NCBI GenBank assembly: GCA_009781185.1
Contig: WQYP01000023.1
Location: 1 to 36,724, forward strand
Direction of reading: 5' to 3'
Length of the DNA stretch: 36,724 bases
DNA from: Phycisphaerales bacterium
GTDB taxonomy: Bacteria; Planctomycetota; Phycisphaerae; WQYP01
Below the pieces are notes generated by a model. That model saw nothing but the letters and a program-made list of their open reading frames with translations. It did no database searches and had not been told where the DNA came from. The first letter of the stretch is position 1; every line of letters begins with the position of its first letter. Shown here piece by piece: positions 8,909 to 18,524 of this stretch. The position numbers and the translations under genes are program-made.

Positions 8909-9105
8909 CCACACAGCGGTGCGCTTTTTCGTATGGTTATGCGAAAGTGCGATTGCTGGCAAAAAAAGAGGGAACGAGAGAAACGTTCGGAATCGCGAAT
9001 GACTGCGGTTTTGGGCGTTTGTCGTTCCCTTTGTCGTTTTTGCTTCCCGCCCCCTCGGTTGGGAAGCTGGCCTGTAAGTGAGAGCGCTTTTTAGGAGATC
9101 ATCAA

Positions 9106-11448
9106 ATGGCAAGTCACAGAATCCTCAGCAACCGGTTGTTCAAAAAGTACAGCATCCTGAGCATCGCGGCCATCGCCGCTGCGATGCAACTACAGGCGGC
9201 GTCGGCTGCCCCCTTCATCTGGACCGCTGGGGCCAGCGGCACATGGACCTCAGCCAATTGGGATCAAAGCGGGTCTCCCGATAACACCGATACGGCCTAC
9301 TTCACCACTGGCACCCTTACCGACTCTGCCCCCTCCACCTACTCCGGCCCTGTCTATATCCAGAGCAGCGGCAGCGCTGGTGGTGCCTTCACGGTCAATA
9401 CTGCCGCCACGGCGACGGCCCCCCTCGGTACGGGTACCATCTACATAGACGGTGGTTCGACCGGCAATATGAGCAACGCCACGACCCTCACCTTCGGAAC
9501 CACTAGTAGTGCCACGATCTCCAACGATATTGTCGTCCAAGGAAATTTTGCCAACTCAACTTTAAATGTAAATGTACAAAACGTTTCTACTCCTTTTAAT
9601 AATCTCAGCTCCCTGAACCTCACTTCAGCTGGCGCAAATCTCCAAAACCGCACTTTCGACGGCAGCATCCAACTCGATAGCCCCCTCACCATCAGCACAG
9701 GATGGAATGGGAGCACTGGGAGCGTCGTTACTTTATCCGGTACGATCAGCGGCAATGCGGATCTCAGAATCCATGGCCATGTCATATTAACAGGCGAGAA
9801 TAGTGGCTTCTACGGTGGCATCCAGGATTCCACTGGTTCTGCCCAATGGATCGAGTTCAGCGGCACGGCACTAGGCTCCGGTCTCGTCACCATCATGAAT
9901 GCCAGCACACTCCAATCCAAGGGTAACGCGATAATCCCTGAGCTGAACATGGTGACCAACGGCAAGGTGATCATCGCGGATAAATCAACGCTGACCATCG
10001 GCAACAATACCTATAACTCCCTGGTGCTTGGCGTGATCAGCGACACCACCACTGACGGTGGCGGGTCACTGACCAAGGTCGGCACCAGTACGCTGACTCT
10101 TACCCGCCCGAACACCTATACCGGCACCACCACGATCTCTGAGGGTACGCTGAAGATTGCCGTGACCGTGGGGGCAGCAGGGAGCACGGGAGGAGTAGGA
10201 ACAGGCTCGATCGGCAGTTCGTCGCTGATCATCGTCGCCAAAGGAGCGTTCTACGATCTCAGCGAGAATGACAACAATTTTGACGTTTTCCAGAGACGTC
10301 AGATTTCCGCAACCCAGACTCTCGCTGGCCTCGGCACCGTCACAGGAAATGCATCCAAGGTTGGCACTATCTACGGCACCCTCGCTCCCGACGCCGTCGA
10401 CTCCCAGGGCAAGATGCTAACCTTCACCGGCGCTTGGACGCTGGCCGACGGCGCCGCGCTCGATTACACCTTTAACACGTCAGGTACCAGCAGCCAGATT
10501 CAGGTCGTCAACACGCTGGCCTTCCCCAGCAGCGGGGTCTCCCTGAATGTGGTCAACGGAACCTCCGCCTTCGCGCCGGGCGCAACGGGCAATTTCACGC
10601 TATTCACCTACGCCACCGGCACCGTTCCCGCCAGCTTTATCGATACGACTTATGGCGGCGCCACCGGCTCCATCGTTCTTGGCACAAGCTGGAGCGGCAT
10701 TGATTTCAAAGACTACAGCATCACAAACAACGGGGCTGGGCAAATCGTCTTCACTTACGAGGTCAACGGCGGCTCCCCCCCCAGCGGCCCGATCCTCGCC
10801 GATAACAGCAACGATCGTTTCACCTTCGGCACTAAGGACACCAAGACGACCCTCTCCGGTCTGAACAACTTCTCCTCCACCGTCGCAGGCACAACCGGCA
10901 CCGGCGAAGGCGCAGCCATGGTCGGCACCACCGCCACCATCCAAGGCAACGCCGGCTCTGCCGGACAAGATGTCACCATGGAATGGCGTGCCCGCACGAC
11001 CGACGAAATCTACCCCGGGAACATTGGCGATCCCAATGGCGCCTTCGCAAACATCGCCGAAAAGGCGCTGATCTCCGACGTTGTCAACGTCACCGGCGCC
11101 GCCGAGGCCTTCGGCGACTACCTCCTGCAAATCTCCTTCAATCCCGGCGATCTCAATCTCGCGGCAGGCGAACTCCCCTACATGGTCAGTTTCGATAGCT
11201 GGGAGTACGTCGGCACCACCAGCGAATTCAACGAGAACATGAGCTTCGACGACTTCATGACCAAGAACGGTTATACCGACTTGAGCCAGGCAGCAGGCGC
11301 TTGGGGCTATTACATTGACAATCAGGGAACAGGCTGGAGCTGGGCGGTGCTGAGCCAGAACGGCCAGTTTGCGCTGGTTCCGGAACCGACGAGCCTGGCG
11401 CTGCTGGGATTGGGCGCGATGGGCTTGCTGACGCGCCGGCGGAAATAA
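9106..11448 (+). CDS. PEP-CTERM protein with autotransporter-type repeat
   Basis: A 780-residue secreted protein. Residues 1-34 form a signal peptide ending QAASA before APFIW. The body is low-charge and rich in Thr, Ser and Gly, as in beta-helical surface proteins. TSTLTLTRPNTYTGTT followed by ISEGTLKI (about residues 327-352) is a passenger-associated transport repeat as in autotransporter-type proteins. Residues 757-780 are a PEP-CTERM tail: VPEPTS, a hydrophobic segment, then LTRRRK. Such proteins are processed by an exosortase, which is not in this window, and are usually linked to extracellular polysaccharide. No enzyme domain is recognised. It is divergent from the glycan operon and ends just before a hairpin terminator. 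Confidence 0.9.
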   Translation: MASHRILSNRLFKKYSILSIAAIAAAMQLQAASAAPFIWTAGASGTWTSANWDQSGSPDNTDTAYFTTGTLTDSAPSTYSGPVYIQSSGSAGGAFTVNTAATATAPLGTGTIYIDGGSTGNMSNATTLTFGTTSSATISNDIVVQGNFANSTLNVNVQNVSTPFNNLSSLNLTSAGANLQNRTFDGSIQLDSPLTISTGWNGSTGSVVTLSGTISGNADLRIHGHVILTGENSGFYGGIQDSTGSAQWIEFSGTALGSGLVTIMNASTLQSKGNAIIPELNMVTNGKVIIADKSTLTIGNNTYNSLVLGVISDTTTDGGGSLTKVGTSTLTLTRPNTYTGTTTISEGTLKIAVTVGAAGSTGGVGTGSIGSSSLIIVAKGAFYDLSENDNNFDVFQRRQISATQTLAGLGTVTGNASKVGTIYGTLAPDAVDSQGKMLTFTGAWTLADGAALDYTFNTSGTSSQIQVVNTLAFPSSGVSLNVVNGTSAFAPGATGNFTLFTYATGTVPASFIDTTYGGATGSIVLGTSWSGIDFKDYSITNNGAGQIVFTYEVNGGSPPSGPILADNSNDRFTFGTKDTKTTLSGLNNFSSTVAGTTGTGEGAAMVGTTATIQGNAGSAGQDVTMEWRARTTDEIYPGNIGDPNGAFANIAEKALISDVVNVTGAAEAFGDYLLQISFNPGDLNLAAGELPYMVSFDSWEYVGTTSEFNENMSFDDFMTKNGYTDLSQAAGAWGYYIDNQGTGWSWAVLSQNGQFALVPEPTSLALLGLGAMGLLTRRRK

Positions 11449-11481
11449 ATCAAGGTAGCGGTATTTCTTGAAATCTGAGCG

Positions 11482-11512
11482 AAGCCTTGAGATTGCAATC
11501 CCAAGGCTTTTT
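11482..11512 (+). terminator. Intrinsic terminator after PEP-CTERM gene
   Basis: AAGCCTTG-A-GATT pairs with AATC-C-CAAGGCTT across a two-base loop, followed directly by TTTTT (the pairing continues into the T run). It lies 34 bp past the PEP-CTERM stop and 15 bp before the stop of the convergent regulator gene. The T run is on the plus strand only. Confidence 0.85.
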
Positions 11513-11526
11513 CGTTCCTCAACCGG

Positions 11527-12759
11527 CTAAGGAATCCCCTGATAGTGTTGGCGTTGGTTGCGGATGCGATATTCCAGTGGCGTGCTTTTGGTATGCTTTT
11601 TGAAAAAGGTGCGGAAATGCGAGACCTGCTGGAAGCCGCAGCGTTGGGTAATTTCGACGGTCGAGCATTCGCCGTCTTCCAGGAGCCGACAGGCTCGTTC
11701 GATTTGCGTTCGCGCGATTTCGTCGTGGATCGTTCGGCCCAGGTGCTTTTTGAAAGCCATTTCCAGCGATCGTCTTCCGATACCCAGTTCACGCACCAGG
11801 AGTTTGACGTTGACGCCCGCCGTCAGGTGTTCATGGATTTTTCGCACGGCTTCCACGACCCGCTCGTCGCTGACGGCGATCACGTCGGTGGACTGGCGTG
11901 TGACCACGCCTATCGGGGGAACCAACTTGGGGCTTGCTTTGACGCCTCTCTTTCCACCGGCAGGTTCGCGAGAACCCTCGGCAGAGCCGGGGGCTAATTG
12001 TTTTCGGAGCATGTGATCGAGCATTTTGGCCGATTCGTATCCCAATCGCTCCAGTCCTGGGTCCAGGCTCGAAATATACGGACTGCAAAGCAGATTTTGA
12101 TACTTGTCGTTGCCTATACCCATGACCGCGACTTGCTCGGGCACGGCGATGTTCATTTTGCGGCAGGCCATCGTGACCTCGCGGGCAGCGCCGTCCCACG
12201 ATGCCAGAATCGCCACCGGCTTGGGCAATTTCCGAATCCATTCGTTCATGTTGACGCTGTTGATCGTCTCGGACTGAATGTCTTCGCTGGCTTCCTTCTT
12301 AAACCACGCACACTCAAACCCGCGCGATTGCAACTGGCTCACAAACGCATTGCCATAGATTCTCGCCAGGTAATAGCCGCGGAACGCATAATAGGCGAAA
12401 TTGCGAAATCCTCTTTCCCTGAAATGCTCGATGGCCATCTTCGCGATCTCATCCGGGCTTTCGTGCAAATGAGGCTGGAATTTCGGCTCCGCGTCAGGCA
12501 GCGGCATTCCCACCCTCACGACGGGCATTTTCCCGCTGAGCGCCGGCGCGACGAGGTTTGCCAGGTCGGATTGCACAATCAGGCCGTCGACGTCGCCGAG
12601 TTGCCGGAGCGTATCGGTCGTGAGGGAGTCCGTCAGAGGCAACTCGCAATCCCAGGGGCCATGACGCTCCGCATACGCGATCACCCCCTGCATCACCCTT
12701 CGCCCCCAGGCCGTCGTCAATTTGAATCCCAGCGCCACGCGCGGAACGTTTTTCACCAC
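11527..12759 (-). CDS. XylR-like regulator: LacI-type sensor + AraC DNA-binding domain
   Basis: A 410-residue transcription regulator. Residues of about 1-245 match a periplasmic-binding/LacI-type sugar sensor (VPRVALGFKLTTAWGRRVMQGV start, VMGIGNDKYQNLLCSPYISSLD end, as in XylR). The C-terminal ~105 residues are an AraC double helix-turn-helix (VKLLVRELGIGRRSLEMAF, then ITQRCGFQQVSHFRTFFKK). Between them is a linker containing a REP-derived insert (QLAPGSAEGSRE). I chose GTG 12759 because AAGGAG lies four bases upstream; the frame stays open to 12810. It probably controls a neighbouring glycan gene, either the divergent 12980 gene or its own promoter, in response to a sugar. No N-terminal HTH is present. 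Confidence 0.9.
   Translation of the reverse strand: MVKNVPRVALGFKLTTAWGRRVMQGVIAYAERHGPWDCELPLTDSLTTDTLRQLGDVDGLIVQSDLANLVAPALSGKMPVVRVGMPLPDAEPKFQPHLHESPDEIAKMAIEHFRERGFRNFAYYAFRGYYLARIYGNAFVSQLQSRGFECAWFKKEASEDIQSETINSVNMNEWIRKLPKPVAILASWDGAAREVTMACRKMNIAVPEQVAVMGIGNDKYQNLLCSPYISSLDPGLERLGYESAKMLDHMLRKQLAPGSAEGSREPAGGKRGVKASPKLVPPIGVVTRQSTDVIAVSDERVVEAVRKIHEHLTAGVNVKLLVRELGIGRRSLEMAFKKHLGRTIHDEIARTQIERACRLLEDGECSTVEITQRCGFQQVSHFRTFFKKHTKSTPLEYRIRNQRQHYQGIP
11973..11997. repeat. Single family A REP inside the regulator gene
   Basis: A single arm (AACCCTCGGCAGAGCCGGGG followed by GCTAA) with one base change from the family core. It lies in frame in the interdomain linker of the XylR-like regulator and encodes about eight residues on the minus strand (LAPGSAEG). 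Confidence 0.85.
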
Positions 12760-12773
12760 GGATCTCCTTGCAT

Positions 12774-12806
12774 TGCGCAATTTCGTACTAAGATGCGCAA
12801 TTACGA
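12774..12806. promoter_or_regulatory. Putative AraC-type operator: direct repeats 20 bp apart
   Basis: TGCGCAATTTCG (12774-12785) is repeated as TGCGCAATTACG (12794-12805), exactly 20 bases, or about two helical turns, apart. Head-to-tail half sites with this spacing are usual for AraC-family dimers. The site is just upstream of the regulator start and in the divergent region before the 12980 gene, so autoregulation or control of both is possible. Not seen elsewhere in the window by eye. Confidence 0.5.
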
Positions 12807-12907
12807 ACACGGGTTATCCTATCAGTTTATCACAACGGCGCGTTAAAGTACGTATGTTCTCCGAGACGCTGTTCTCCGAGATGCGACCGTGAGCGGATAT
12901 CACGCGC

Positions 12908-12952
12908 GGAGTTCACGCTTTAGCGTGTTTGGCGCACGGAACACGCTAAAGC
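12908..12952. repeat. Family B palindromic pair, second arm shortened
   Basis: GGAGTTCACGCTTTAGCGTG followed by TTT (12908-12930), then the inverted but truncated AACACGCTAAAGC (12940-12952). The full form is at 26463-26517 and a single arm at 15837-15860. It lies 28 bp upstream of the start of the propeller protein gene. Confidence 0.85.
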
Positions 12953-12979
12953 AGCAACTATCTTTAAGGAGCGACGTTC

Positions 12980-15778
12980 ATGAAGTTTTCAAGTCACGCA
13001 CGTTTTGCCACACTACTCCTTTCCGCGGCGGTTGTGACGGCGGCGGTCGCGCAGCCCGCTCCCGACAAAAAAGCCCTGGTCCCCACGACGCTGGACAGCA
13101 TTCAATATGACGGGCAAGGGCCGTGGTTGTTTTTGGATCGGCCGATCAAGGGGCAGGGGTTGGATACGCTGGTGAGCCGGGGGCGGGTTCGGCAGTCGGA
13201 GCTGGTGACGATGGATCATCCGCCGGCGGCGCTGCCTCCGATGCACGATGGCGTTACCGGAAACGTCCGTACCATTTTCCGCGATCTGTACACGGGTGCG
13301 GAGGTCTGGCGTTTGACGGATTACATCAACGGCAGCGTGGGGCAGGGGGGCTGGAATCCCAATGGCCGATTCATTCGACATGGAGATTTCCTGATGGAGC
13401 AGGAGAGCTGTGCCTGGGGGTTGCCCGCGCAGATGATCGGCCAGTTTGGCCCGGGCAATCCTTACATGACCTACTTCCGCGGCCCTTACAAAGGCCAGGT
13501 CGCGGCATGGGCGTATGACATGATGAAACGCGAGGCGTATCTCATTGGTCCGCCGGCCTCCAAGGGGCAGATGTGGGGCGGCATCACGTCGATTTCCCCG
13601 GATGGCCAGTGGGTCTGCTGGCTGGAAGGGACGCAGGATCTCGCGCGTCGGGTTGGCGTCGCGAAAACAGACGGAAGCATGTACCGCAGCATCCGCTGGG
13701 ACGGCGGGATCGTCCACGAGCAGAGTCCCGCGACGATGACGCCGCCGCCGGCAAGCAAGGAGGGGGACTCGGACCTCCGCGGCGGCTTCCATTACGTCTC
13801 CTTCACGCGCTCTCCCGATAACGTCGTCATGGGCTCCATCAACGGTCCGCTTGGCGATTCGCTGGCCCCGAACAGACTGTACTTTTTGGACGTCAACGGC
13901 AAACTGGTCAACAAGACGCCGCCGATGTCGCACGGCGCCAGCAGCCCGGACGGAAAATCCCAGATTTTTGAACGTGGCGACGGCGTTTCAGGGCGCGACA
14001 TGGCGACCGAGCAGGAATATCGCGTGTTTAGCTCGAAAGGTCGGACGGAAGGGCATACCTCCTGGGCTGGTCTTCAGAATTGGGCGGAGGCCAGTTGGAT
14101 GGGACCGGTCGGCTGGGAAATTCTGCGACTGAGCACGCGCGGCGACCGCAGCGTGATCCGGCTGTGCGGCGTGTGCTCGCAGGATCCGCAGGCATTGACC
14201 TATAACAGCATGCCGTTTGGCGTGCTGAGTCCCGATGGCACGAAGGTCAAGTTCCTCTCGTCTCTGACGAATAGCATCAACGCCTATTTGGTGGTGGCGG
14301 CGAACCCGCAGGCTCCGCAGAAACTCACCGGCCAGTGGACGACGGAGGGCGGGGGCGGATTTAAGTTGACCTGGACGCCCGCCAAGGTGAGCCGCGAGAC
14401 CAAAGGGTATCGCATCTACAAGACGGATCGCAGCGGCCAGAATTATCGGCAGGTTGGATGGGTGGAGACGCCGGAAGGCAAGTTCCCCTGCACGGATCCG
14501 ATGAGCTTTGTGGTGCCCGGCGTGAAACAGGGCGAGAAGGCGTTCTTCGCGGTGCGGGCACAGGAATGGTCCGGGCTGCTAAGCCGCTACTCCAATGATG
14601 TCGCCAGCGAAGCCGGTGCGTCTGTCGCGGCGTATGTGGAGCCGGAGTCGTGCGAATTCAGCGGATTCATGCAGGGTTTCGATCCGGTGAATGCGGGCAA
14701 TATGTACTACGTGTTCGTGCCGACGGCCATCACGAAATGCGAGGTCAGCTTCAAGAACCCCAACAAGGACGCCGTGGTGTGGGCGCGCGTGGGCAGCGCG
14801 GACGGGGCGAATGTCGGGTTCACGGTGAACGGAACGGCCATTCCCGCCAAGACGTATGCGGATTGGACGTGGGTCAACCTCGGCAAGCTCTCCGGCGAGA
14901 TCAAGCTAAGCTCCGAATCGAAGGGCTTCAAACTCAATCGCTTCTTCGTGACCTCCGACGGCAGCACGCCCACCGGTCGCGGTCTGGATTACCCCACGGA
15001 AGCTTCGTTCACGCCGCCGGTCCCGGCAAATGTTCAAGCCAAGCCGCAGAGTCCCTTCGCGGCGGAAGTGACCTGGGCGGCGATCCCCGGCGTTCGCTAC
15101 TACAACGTCTACGCCGCCGACAAACCTGATTTTGTTCCGGCCCAGGCGAACCTGCTGTATTCGCCGCCGGTGGATGAGAGGGGAACGGAGCGTGTCGTCG
15201 ATTGGGGTCTCAAGCCCGGCACGCAGTATTACTACAAAGTCGTGGCGGTCAATTACGACGGCGTCGTTTCGCAGCCCAGTTCCGCCATTGCCGTGGCAAC
15301 TCCCGCCATCACCGTGCAGACCGTAAACGTCGATTACGCCACCGGCACCGGCGGCACGATCAAGGACGACCCGAAAGCTTCCAACGGAAAAATGGTGGTG
15401 CTCAAGCCCAATGAAACTCTCACGGTGAAATTCAACGTCCCGGTGGATGGCGATTACGTGATCTGGCATCAGTGGCGCATGGACAAATCCGATCGAACCA
15501 CCGTGCACATCGAATTGAATGACAAGAAGGAAAATCACATCGAGTGGTACCACATGGGCTTGCTATACGGGAACCTCATCAGCAAGGAGTTCCTCTGGTC
15601 GCGCTATTCCGTGTGGATCAAAAAAGGCACGGAGGGCATCTACAGCCTGAAAGCCGGCGAAAACACCATCAAAATCACCCTCATCCCCGGCGGCCGCGTG
15701 AACGAACTCGACCTGAACAAACTCATCATCACCAACGACCAAAGCTTCATCCCCGACGGCAAATTGTGCATTTATTAA
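12980..15778 (+). CDS. Large exported propeller / fibronectin-III protein
   Basis: A 932-residue exported protein with signal peptide ending AAVA before QPAPD. Residues of about 85-440 resemble a WD40/TolB- or oligogalacturonate-lyase-like propeller (repeated SPDGQW, SPDGKSQIF and SPDGTKVKF strands). A fibronectin-III-like module follows (about 450-545), then a beta-sandwich with two FnIII-like features (VTWAAIPGVRYYNVYAA; about 680-775), and a C-terminal jelly-roll-like module resembling carbohydrate-binding domains (about 790-932). No catalytic residues are assigned, so it may bind rather than cut glycan. Start chosen for AGGAG at 12967-12971. It is divergent from the XylR-like regulator, which is a candidate controller. 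Confidence 0.75.
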   Translation: MKFSSHARFATLLLSAAVVTAAVAQPAPDKKALVPTTLDSIQYDGQGPWLFLDRPIKGQGLDTLVSRGRVRQSELVTMDHPPAALPPMHDGVTGNVRTIFRDLYTGAEVWRLTDYINGSVGQGGWNPNGRFIRHGDFLMEQESCAWGLPAQMIGQFGPGNPYMTYFRGPYKGQVAAWAYDMMKREAYLIGPPASKGQMWGGITSISPDGQWVCWLEGTQDLARRVGVAKTDGSMYRSIRWDGGIVHEQSPATMTPPPASKEGDSDLRGGFHYVSFTRSPDNVVMGSINGPLGDSLAPNRLYFLDVNGKLVNKTPPMSHGASSPDGKSQIFERGDGVSGRDMATEQEYRVFSSKGRTEGHTSWAGLQNWAEASWMGPVGWEILRLSTRGDRSVIRLCGVCSQDPQALTYNSMPFGVLSPDGTKVKFLSSLTNSINAYLVVAANPQAPQKLTGQWTTEGGGGFKLTWTPAKVSRETKGYRIYKTDRSGQNYRQVGWVETPEGKFPCTDPMSFVVPGVKQGEKAFFAVRAQEWSGLLSRYSNDVASEAGASVAAYVEPESCEFSGFMQGFDPVNAGNMYYVFVPTAITKCEVSFKNPNKDAVVWARVGSADGANVGFTVNGTAIPAKTYADWTWVNLGKLSGEIKLSSESKGFKLNRFFVTSDGSTPTGRGLDYPTEASFTPPVPANVQAKPQSPFAAEVTWAAIPGVRYYNVYAADKPDFVPAQANLLYSPPVDERGTERVVDWGLKPGTQYYYKVVAVNYDGVVSQPSSAIAVATPAITVQTVNVDYATGTGGTIKDDPKASNGKMVVLKPNETLTVKFNVPVDGDYVIWHQWRMDKSDRTTVHIELNDKKENHIEWYHMGLLYGNLISKEFLWSRYSVWIKKGTEGIYSLKAGENTIKITLIPGGRVNELDLNKLIITNDQSFIPDGKLCIY

Positions 15779-15786
15779 ACAATCCC

Positions 15787-15978
15787 GTCAGCCCCCGGCT
15801 CTGCCGGGGGTTGACGCTGATTTCACCTCTCGTCATCGGAGTTCACGCTTCAGCGTGCGTTCGCCATGACCACGCCACTTCGATTCCCATGTGCTGTACA
15901 ATACTTCGCCGAGTGCATTGTCAATGGCAAAATTTAGGATTGCACGGTGAAGAACCCCCGGCAGAGCCGGGGGCTGAC
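15787..15978. repeat. Family A inverted pair enclosing one family B arm
   Basis: A family A arm at 15787-15812 and its inverted copy at 15953-15978 enclose 140 bp that include a single family B arm (CGGAGTTCACGCTTCAGCGT, 15837-15856 and onward). The pair begins eight bases after the stop of the propeller gene and ends just before the ADP-ribosylglycohydrolase remnant. Otherwise the stretch 15813-15952 shows nothing recognisable. Confidence 0.85.
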
Positions 15979-15995
15979 GTGGGTGATGATCCTAA

Positions 15996-16468
15996 ATCTT
16001 CCTCATCTCCGATCTTCAGCAACTCCTCGACATCGGCCGCTCTTACGTCCCCGATGGCACCAAAACCGCCGCCGCCATCAATGCGGCACGCCAAGCCCAC
16101 AAAGATGGTCTGGACTGGAAAGCCGCCCGTCAAAAAGTCATGGAAGCCACACCACATTACAATTCCATGCATTCTCCCATTAACATGGGTCTCCAAACCA
16201 TCGGCCTGCTCTACGGCACCGATTTCGCCAACGCCCTCTGCATCGCCGTCAACTGCGGCTACGACACCAACTGCACCGGCGCGACTGTCGGCGCACTCTT
16301 CCACACAAGCTGGAAGGTGTTTTGGGATCAAGAGTCGTTCGTTGACTTACGACCAGGACGCGGCGGAACGGTACCGCTCCCATCACCGACACCTGCGCCG
16401 CCATCGCCACCGGCACAAGCCTCACTGTTTCCAGAACCGCCGCCGCGATACCGGCATTGAAAGATGGA
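15996..16468 (+). pseudogene. ADP-ribosylglycohydrolase remnant
   Basis: An open but start-less stretch reads LLDIGRSYVPDGTKT, then MGLQTIGLLYGTDFANALCI and NCGYDTNCTGATVGALF. The last block is the C-terminal signature of ADP-ribosylglycohydrolases (metal-binding GxDTDxxGA; here the second Asp is Asn). The N-terminal two thirds are missing and the in-frame upstream codon is TAA. After about 16300 similarity is lost; another frame (ITDTCAAIATGT) may be the frameshifted tail. The fragment starts 17 bp from a family A repeat, which suggests a rearrangement near repeats. Non-functional. Confidence 0.7.
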
Positions 16469-16545
16469 AGGGGGGGGAGGAAGAATTGACTAGGGGGGGG
16501 GGATGGGGTGGGTAACAATCATCCCTGATCGAAAGGGGTTGCCCC

Positions 16546-16577
16546 TGTCTCCTTGTCTCCCTATCTCCCCGTCACTT
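16546..16577. repeat. Octamer tandem array (4 units)
   Basis: Four successive 8-base units, TGTCTCCT, TGTCTCCC and two variants. It is preceded by G8 (16470-16477) and G10 (16493-16502) homopolymers. No gene is visible in 16469-16716. Confidence 0.7.
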
Positions 16578-16716
16578 TATCGGCCAGTCCGCTGCGGACG
16601 CTCTGATAACGCAAAATCTTGCCCAATTTTCTTGCTCAGTGCAGAGCTGTATTTGACATTTGTTTCTGGAACGTTTTTCAGTCGTCAAACAGTCCGTCCA
16701 TTGGAGATATTCCTGC

Positions 16717-18498
16717 ATGGCTACTCGATTAAGCAATACCCTCGCGATCGAGCACCTTGAAAGCCGCCTCAATCTCTCAACGCTGAGCACGTTGTATCCT
16801 GCCGCTCCGGCGACGGCCAGCGCCGTCGTTTCGCAGGATGCCAGCACCCCGACCCGGATTTACCGCTCCGATGCGCTCAGCAGCGACCAGGCCTCCGCGA
16901 ACTCGGCCACCTCCACGGACCCGACCACCTCCACGGACCCGACCACCTCCACGGACCCGACCACCTCCACGAACCCGGCCACCTACGGCGCCGAGTGGAA
17001 CAACACCGTCGCGCCCGACGCACAGCGATTCTTCGATGAATTCAAGTCCAATTTCCAAACGCCCTCGCCGTTCAAAACGCCCGATCCGGCGCCCGATCCG
17101 ACGCCAACGCCGACCCCCAACCCCACTCCCACTCCTGATCCTGATCCTACGCCTACACCCACACCCGATCCCGATCCCACGCCTACGCCCGCGCCCGATC
17201 CTGACCCCACGCCTCCACCCACACCTGATCCTGACCCCACTCCCACTCCCACTCCCACGCCCGCCCCCGATCCCACGCCCGCCCCCGATCCCACGCCTAC
17301 GCCGCCGCCGGTCAGCAATCCCGTCACCATCAGCCAGATTCAAGAAGGCATCTACAAACGCCTGGTCATCACCGGCACCTCCGGCAACGACTCGATCATC
17401 GTCTCCCAATCCGGCTCGACGCTCACCATCGTCGCCAACGGCCAAACGCAAACCGTCACCGGCAACTTCACGGAGCTGGCGATCTACGCCGGCGACGGCA
17501 ACGATACCATCACCGTGCAGTCGTCGGTCAATATCATGACGCTGCTGTACGGTGGGGCCGGCACCAACAATCTGACGGCCGCCGGCTCGGCGCAAAGCTT
17601 CATTGTCACCATCGGCGCCGGCACCAGCACGGTCACCGGCAACGGCATCAATACCGCCTTCTGGGTCAACCCCGGCGACACCGTCAAGGCCTCCGCCACC
17701 GAAACCGCCAACGGCTGCGTCCATCGCGTCAGCAGCTTCTACGGCAATGTCAGTACCCAGCGGGACGGCCAGAATCTTGCCGATCCGACCGATTCGGGCA
17801 AAACCTTGAACTACTCGAATTACAGCCTCTTTGGCGCAGGACCGTCGGATACCGATATCCATCAAGGTCAGGTCGGCGACTGCTATTTCCTTGCCGCGAT
17901 TTCCAGTTTCGCTCACAACATTCCTGCGCGTTTGATGCAGATGGCTGTGGACCTGGGCGACGGGACGTATGCGGTGCAATTCACCCGCAACGGAGTCACG
18001 ACCTATGTTCGCGTCGACGGCGATCTGCCGGCGGCCTCCTGGGGCGGACTGCTCTACAACAGCCCCAGCGCCGGCGGAGCGATCTGGGGGTGCATCATGG
18101 AAAAAGCCTATGCGTTCTTCCGCAGCGGCGCCAATACCTACGCTTCACTCAGCAACGGCTGGACCGGCAACGTCTACAGCGACTTTGGCGTCAACAGCAC
18201 CACCTTCATGACCAGCGGCTCGGCGACCACCCTCTACAACACCCTGGTCACCGCCCTGGCCGCGAGCAAGGCTGTCTCCATCATCAGTATTCCGGGCGCC
18301 GTTTCGCCGATCATTGGCGGACATGCCTATTCGATCTTCAGCGCGTACACCGACAGCAACGGCACCATGTGGGTCGTGGTCAAGAATCCCTGGGGCTTCG
18401 ACGGCGCCGGCAACGACAGCAATCCCAACGACGGACTGGTCACCATCACCATCGCTCAGTTGCAGGCCAACTTCTCCATGGGCTCGATTTCCGTATAA
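16717..18498 (+). CDS. Calpain-like (C2) cysteine protease, surface type
   Basis: A 593-residue protein. The N-terminus [20 protein letters not shown] is the HLESRL-type leader seen on many planctomycete surface proteins. Then come a Thr/Pro repeat, a long DPTPTP linker (about residues 123-200), and an RTX-like beta region ([21 protein letters not shown]). The C-terminal half is a calpain catalytic core: [12 protein letters not shown] with Cys 389, GGHAYSI with His 536 and [10 protein letters not shown] with Asn 557, a complete triad. Calpain penta-EF or C2L domains are absent. The ATG at 16717 has GGAG ten bases upstream; the frame extends to a TTG at 16660. It faces the UDP-glucuronate decarboxylase gene tail to tail. 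Confidence 0.9.
   Translation: MATRLSNTLAIEHLESRLNLSTLSTLYPAAPATASAVVSQDASTPTRIYRSDALSSDQASANSATSTDPTTSTDPTTSTDPTTSTNPATYGAEWNNTVAPDAQRFFDEFKSNFQTPSPFKTPDPAPDPTPTPTPNPTPTPDPDPTPTPTPDPDPTPTPAPDPDPTPPPTPDPDPTPTPTPTPAPDPTPAPDPTPTPPPVSNPVTISQIQEGIYKRLVITGTSGNDSIIVSQSGSTLTIVANGQTQTVTGNFTELAIYAGDGNDTITVQSSVNIMTLLYGGAGTNNLTAAGSAQSFIVTIGAGTSTVTGNGINTAFWVNPGDTVKASATETANGCVHRVSSFYGNVSTQRDGQNLADPTDSGKTLNYSNYSLFGAGPSDTDIHQGQVGDCYFLAAISSFAHNIPARLMQMAVDLGDGTYAVQFTRNGVTTYVRVDGDLPAASWGGLLYNSPSAGGAIWGCIMEKAYAFFRSGANTYASLSNGWTGNVYSDFGVNSTTFMTSGSATTLYNTLVTALAASKAVSIISIPGAVSPIIGGHAYSIFSAYTDSNGTMWVVVKNPWGFDGAGNDSNPNDGLVTITIAQLQANFSMGSISV
16909..16980 (+). repeat. Four tandem 18-bp repeats in the calpain gene
   Basis: ACCTCCACGGACCCGACC is repeated exactly three times; the fourth copy has two changes. 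Each encodes TSTDPT. A second, less regular Asp-Pro-Thr-Pro tract follows at about 17086-17312. Both form flexible linkers and are prone to length change. Confidence 0.9.
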
Positions 18499-18524
18499 AT
18501 ATCCATTTTTATCCCATCAACAAG

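Noticed and set aside
9080..9092. GAGAGCGCTTTTT as a LacI-type operator before the PEP-CTERM gene.
   Set aside because: Only the central six to eight bases are symmetric, and it overlaps the ribosome binding site; likely chance.
16777..17979. A 400-codon minus-strand frame across the calpain gene.
   Set aside because: It is the antisense of the Pro/Thr repeats, rich in Gly and Arg, with no domain or start signal.
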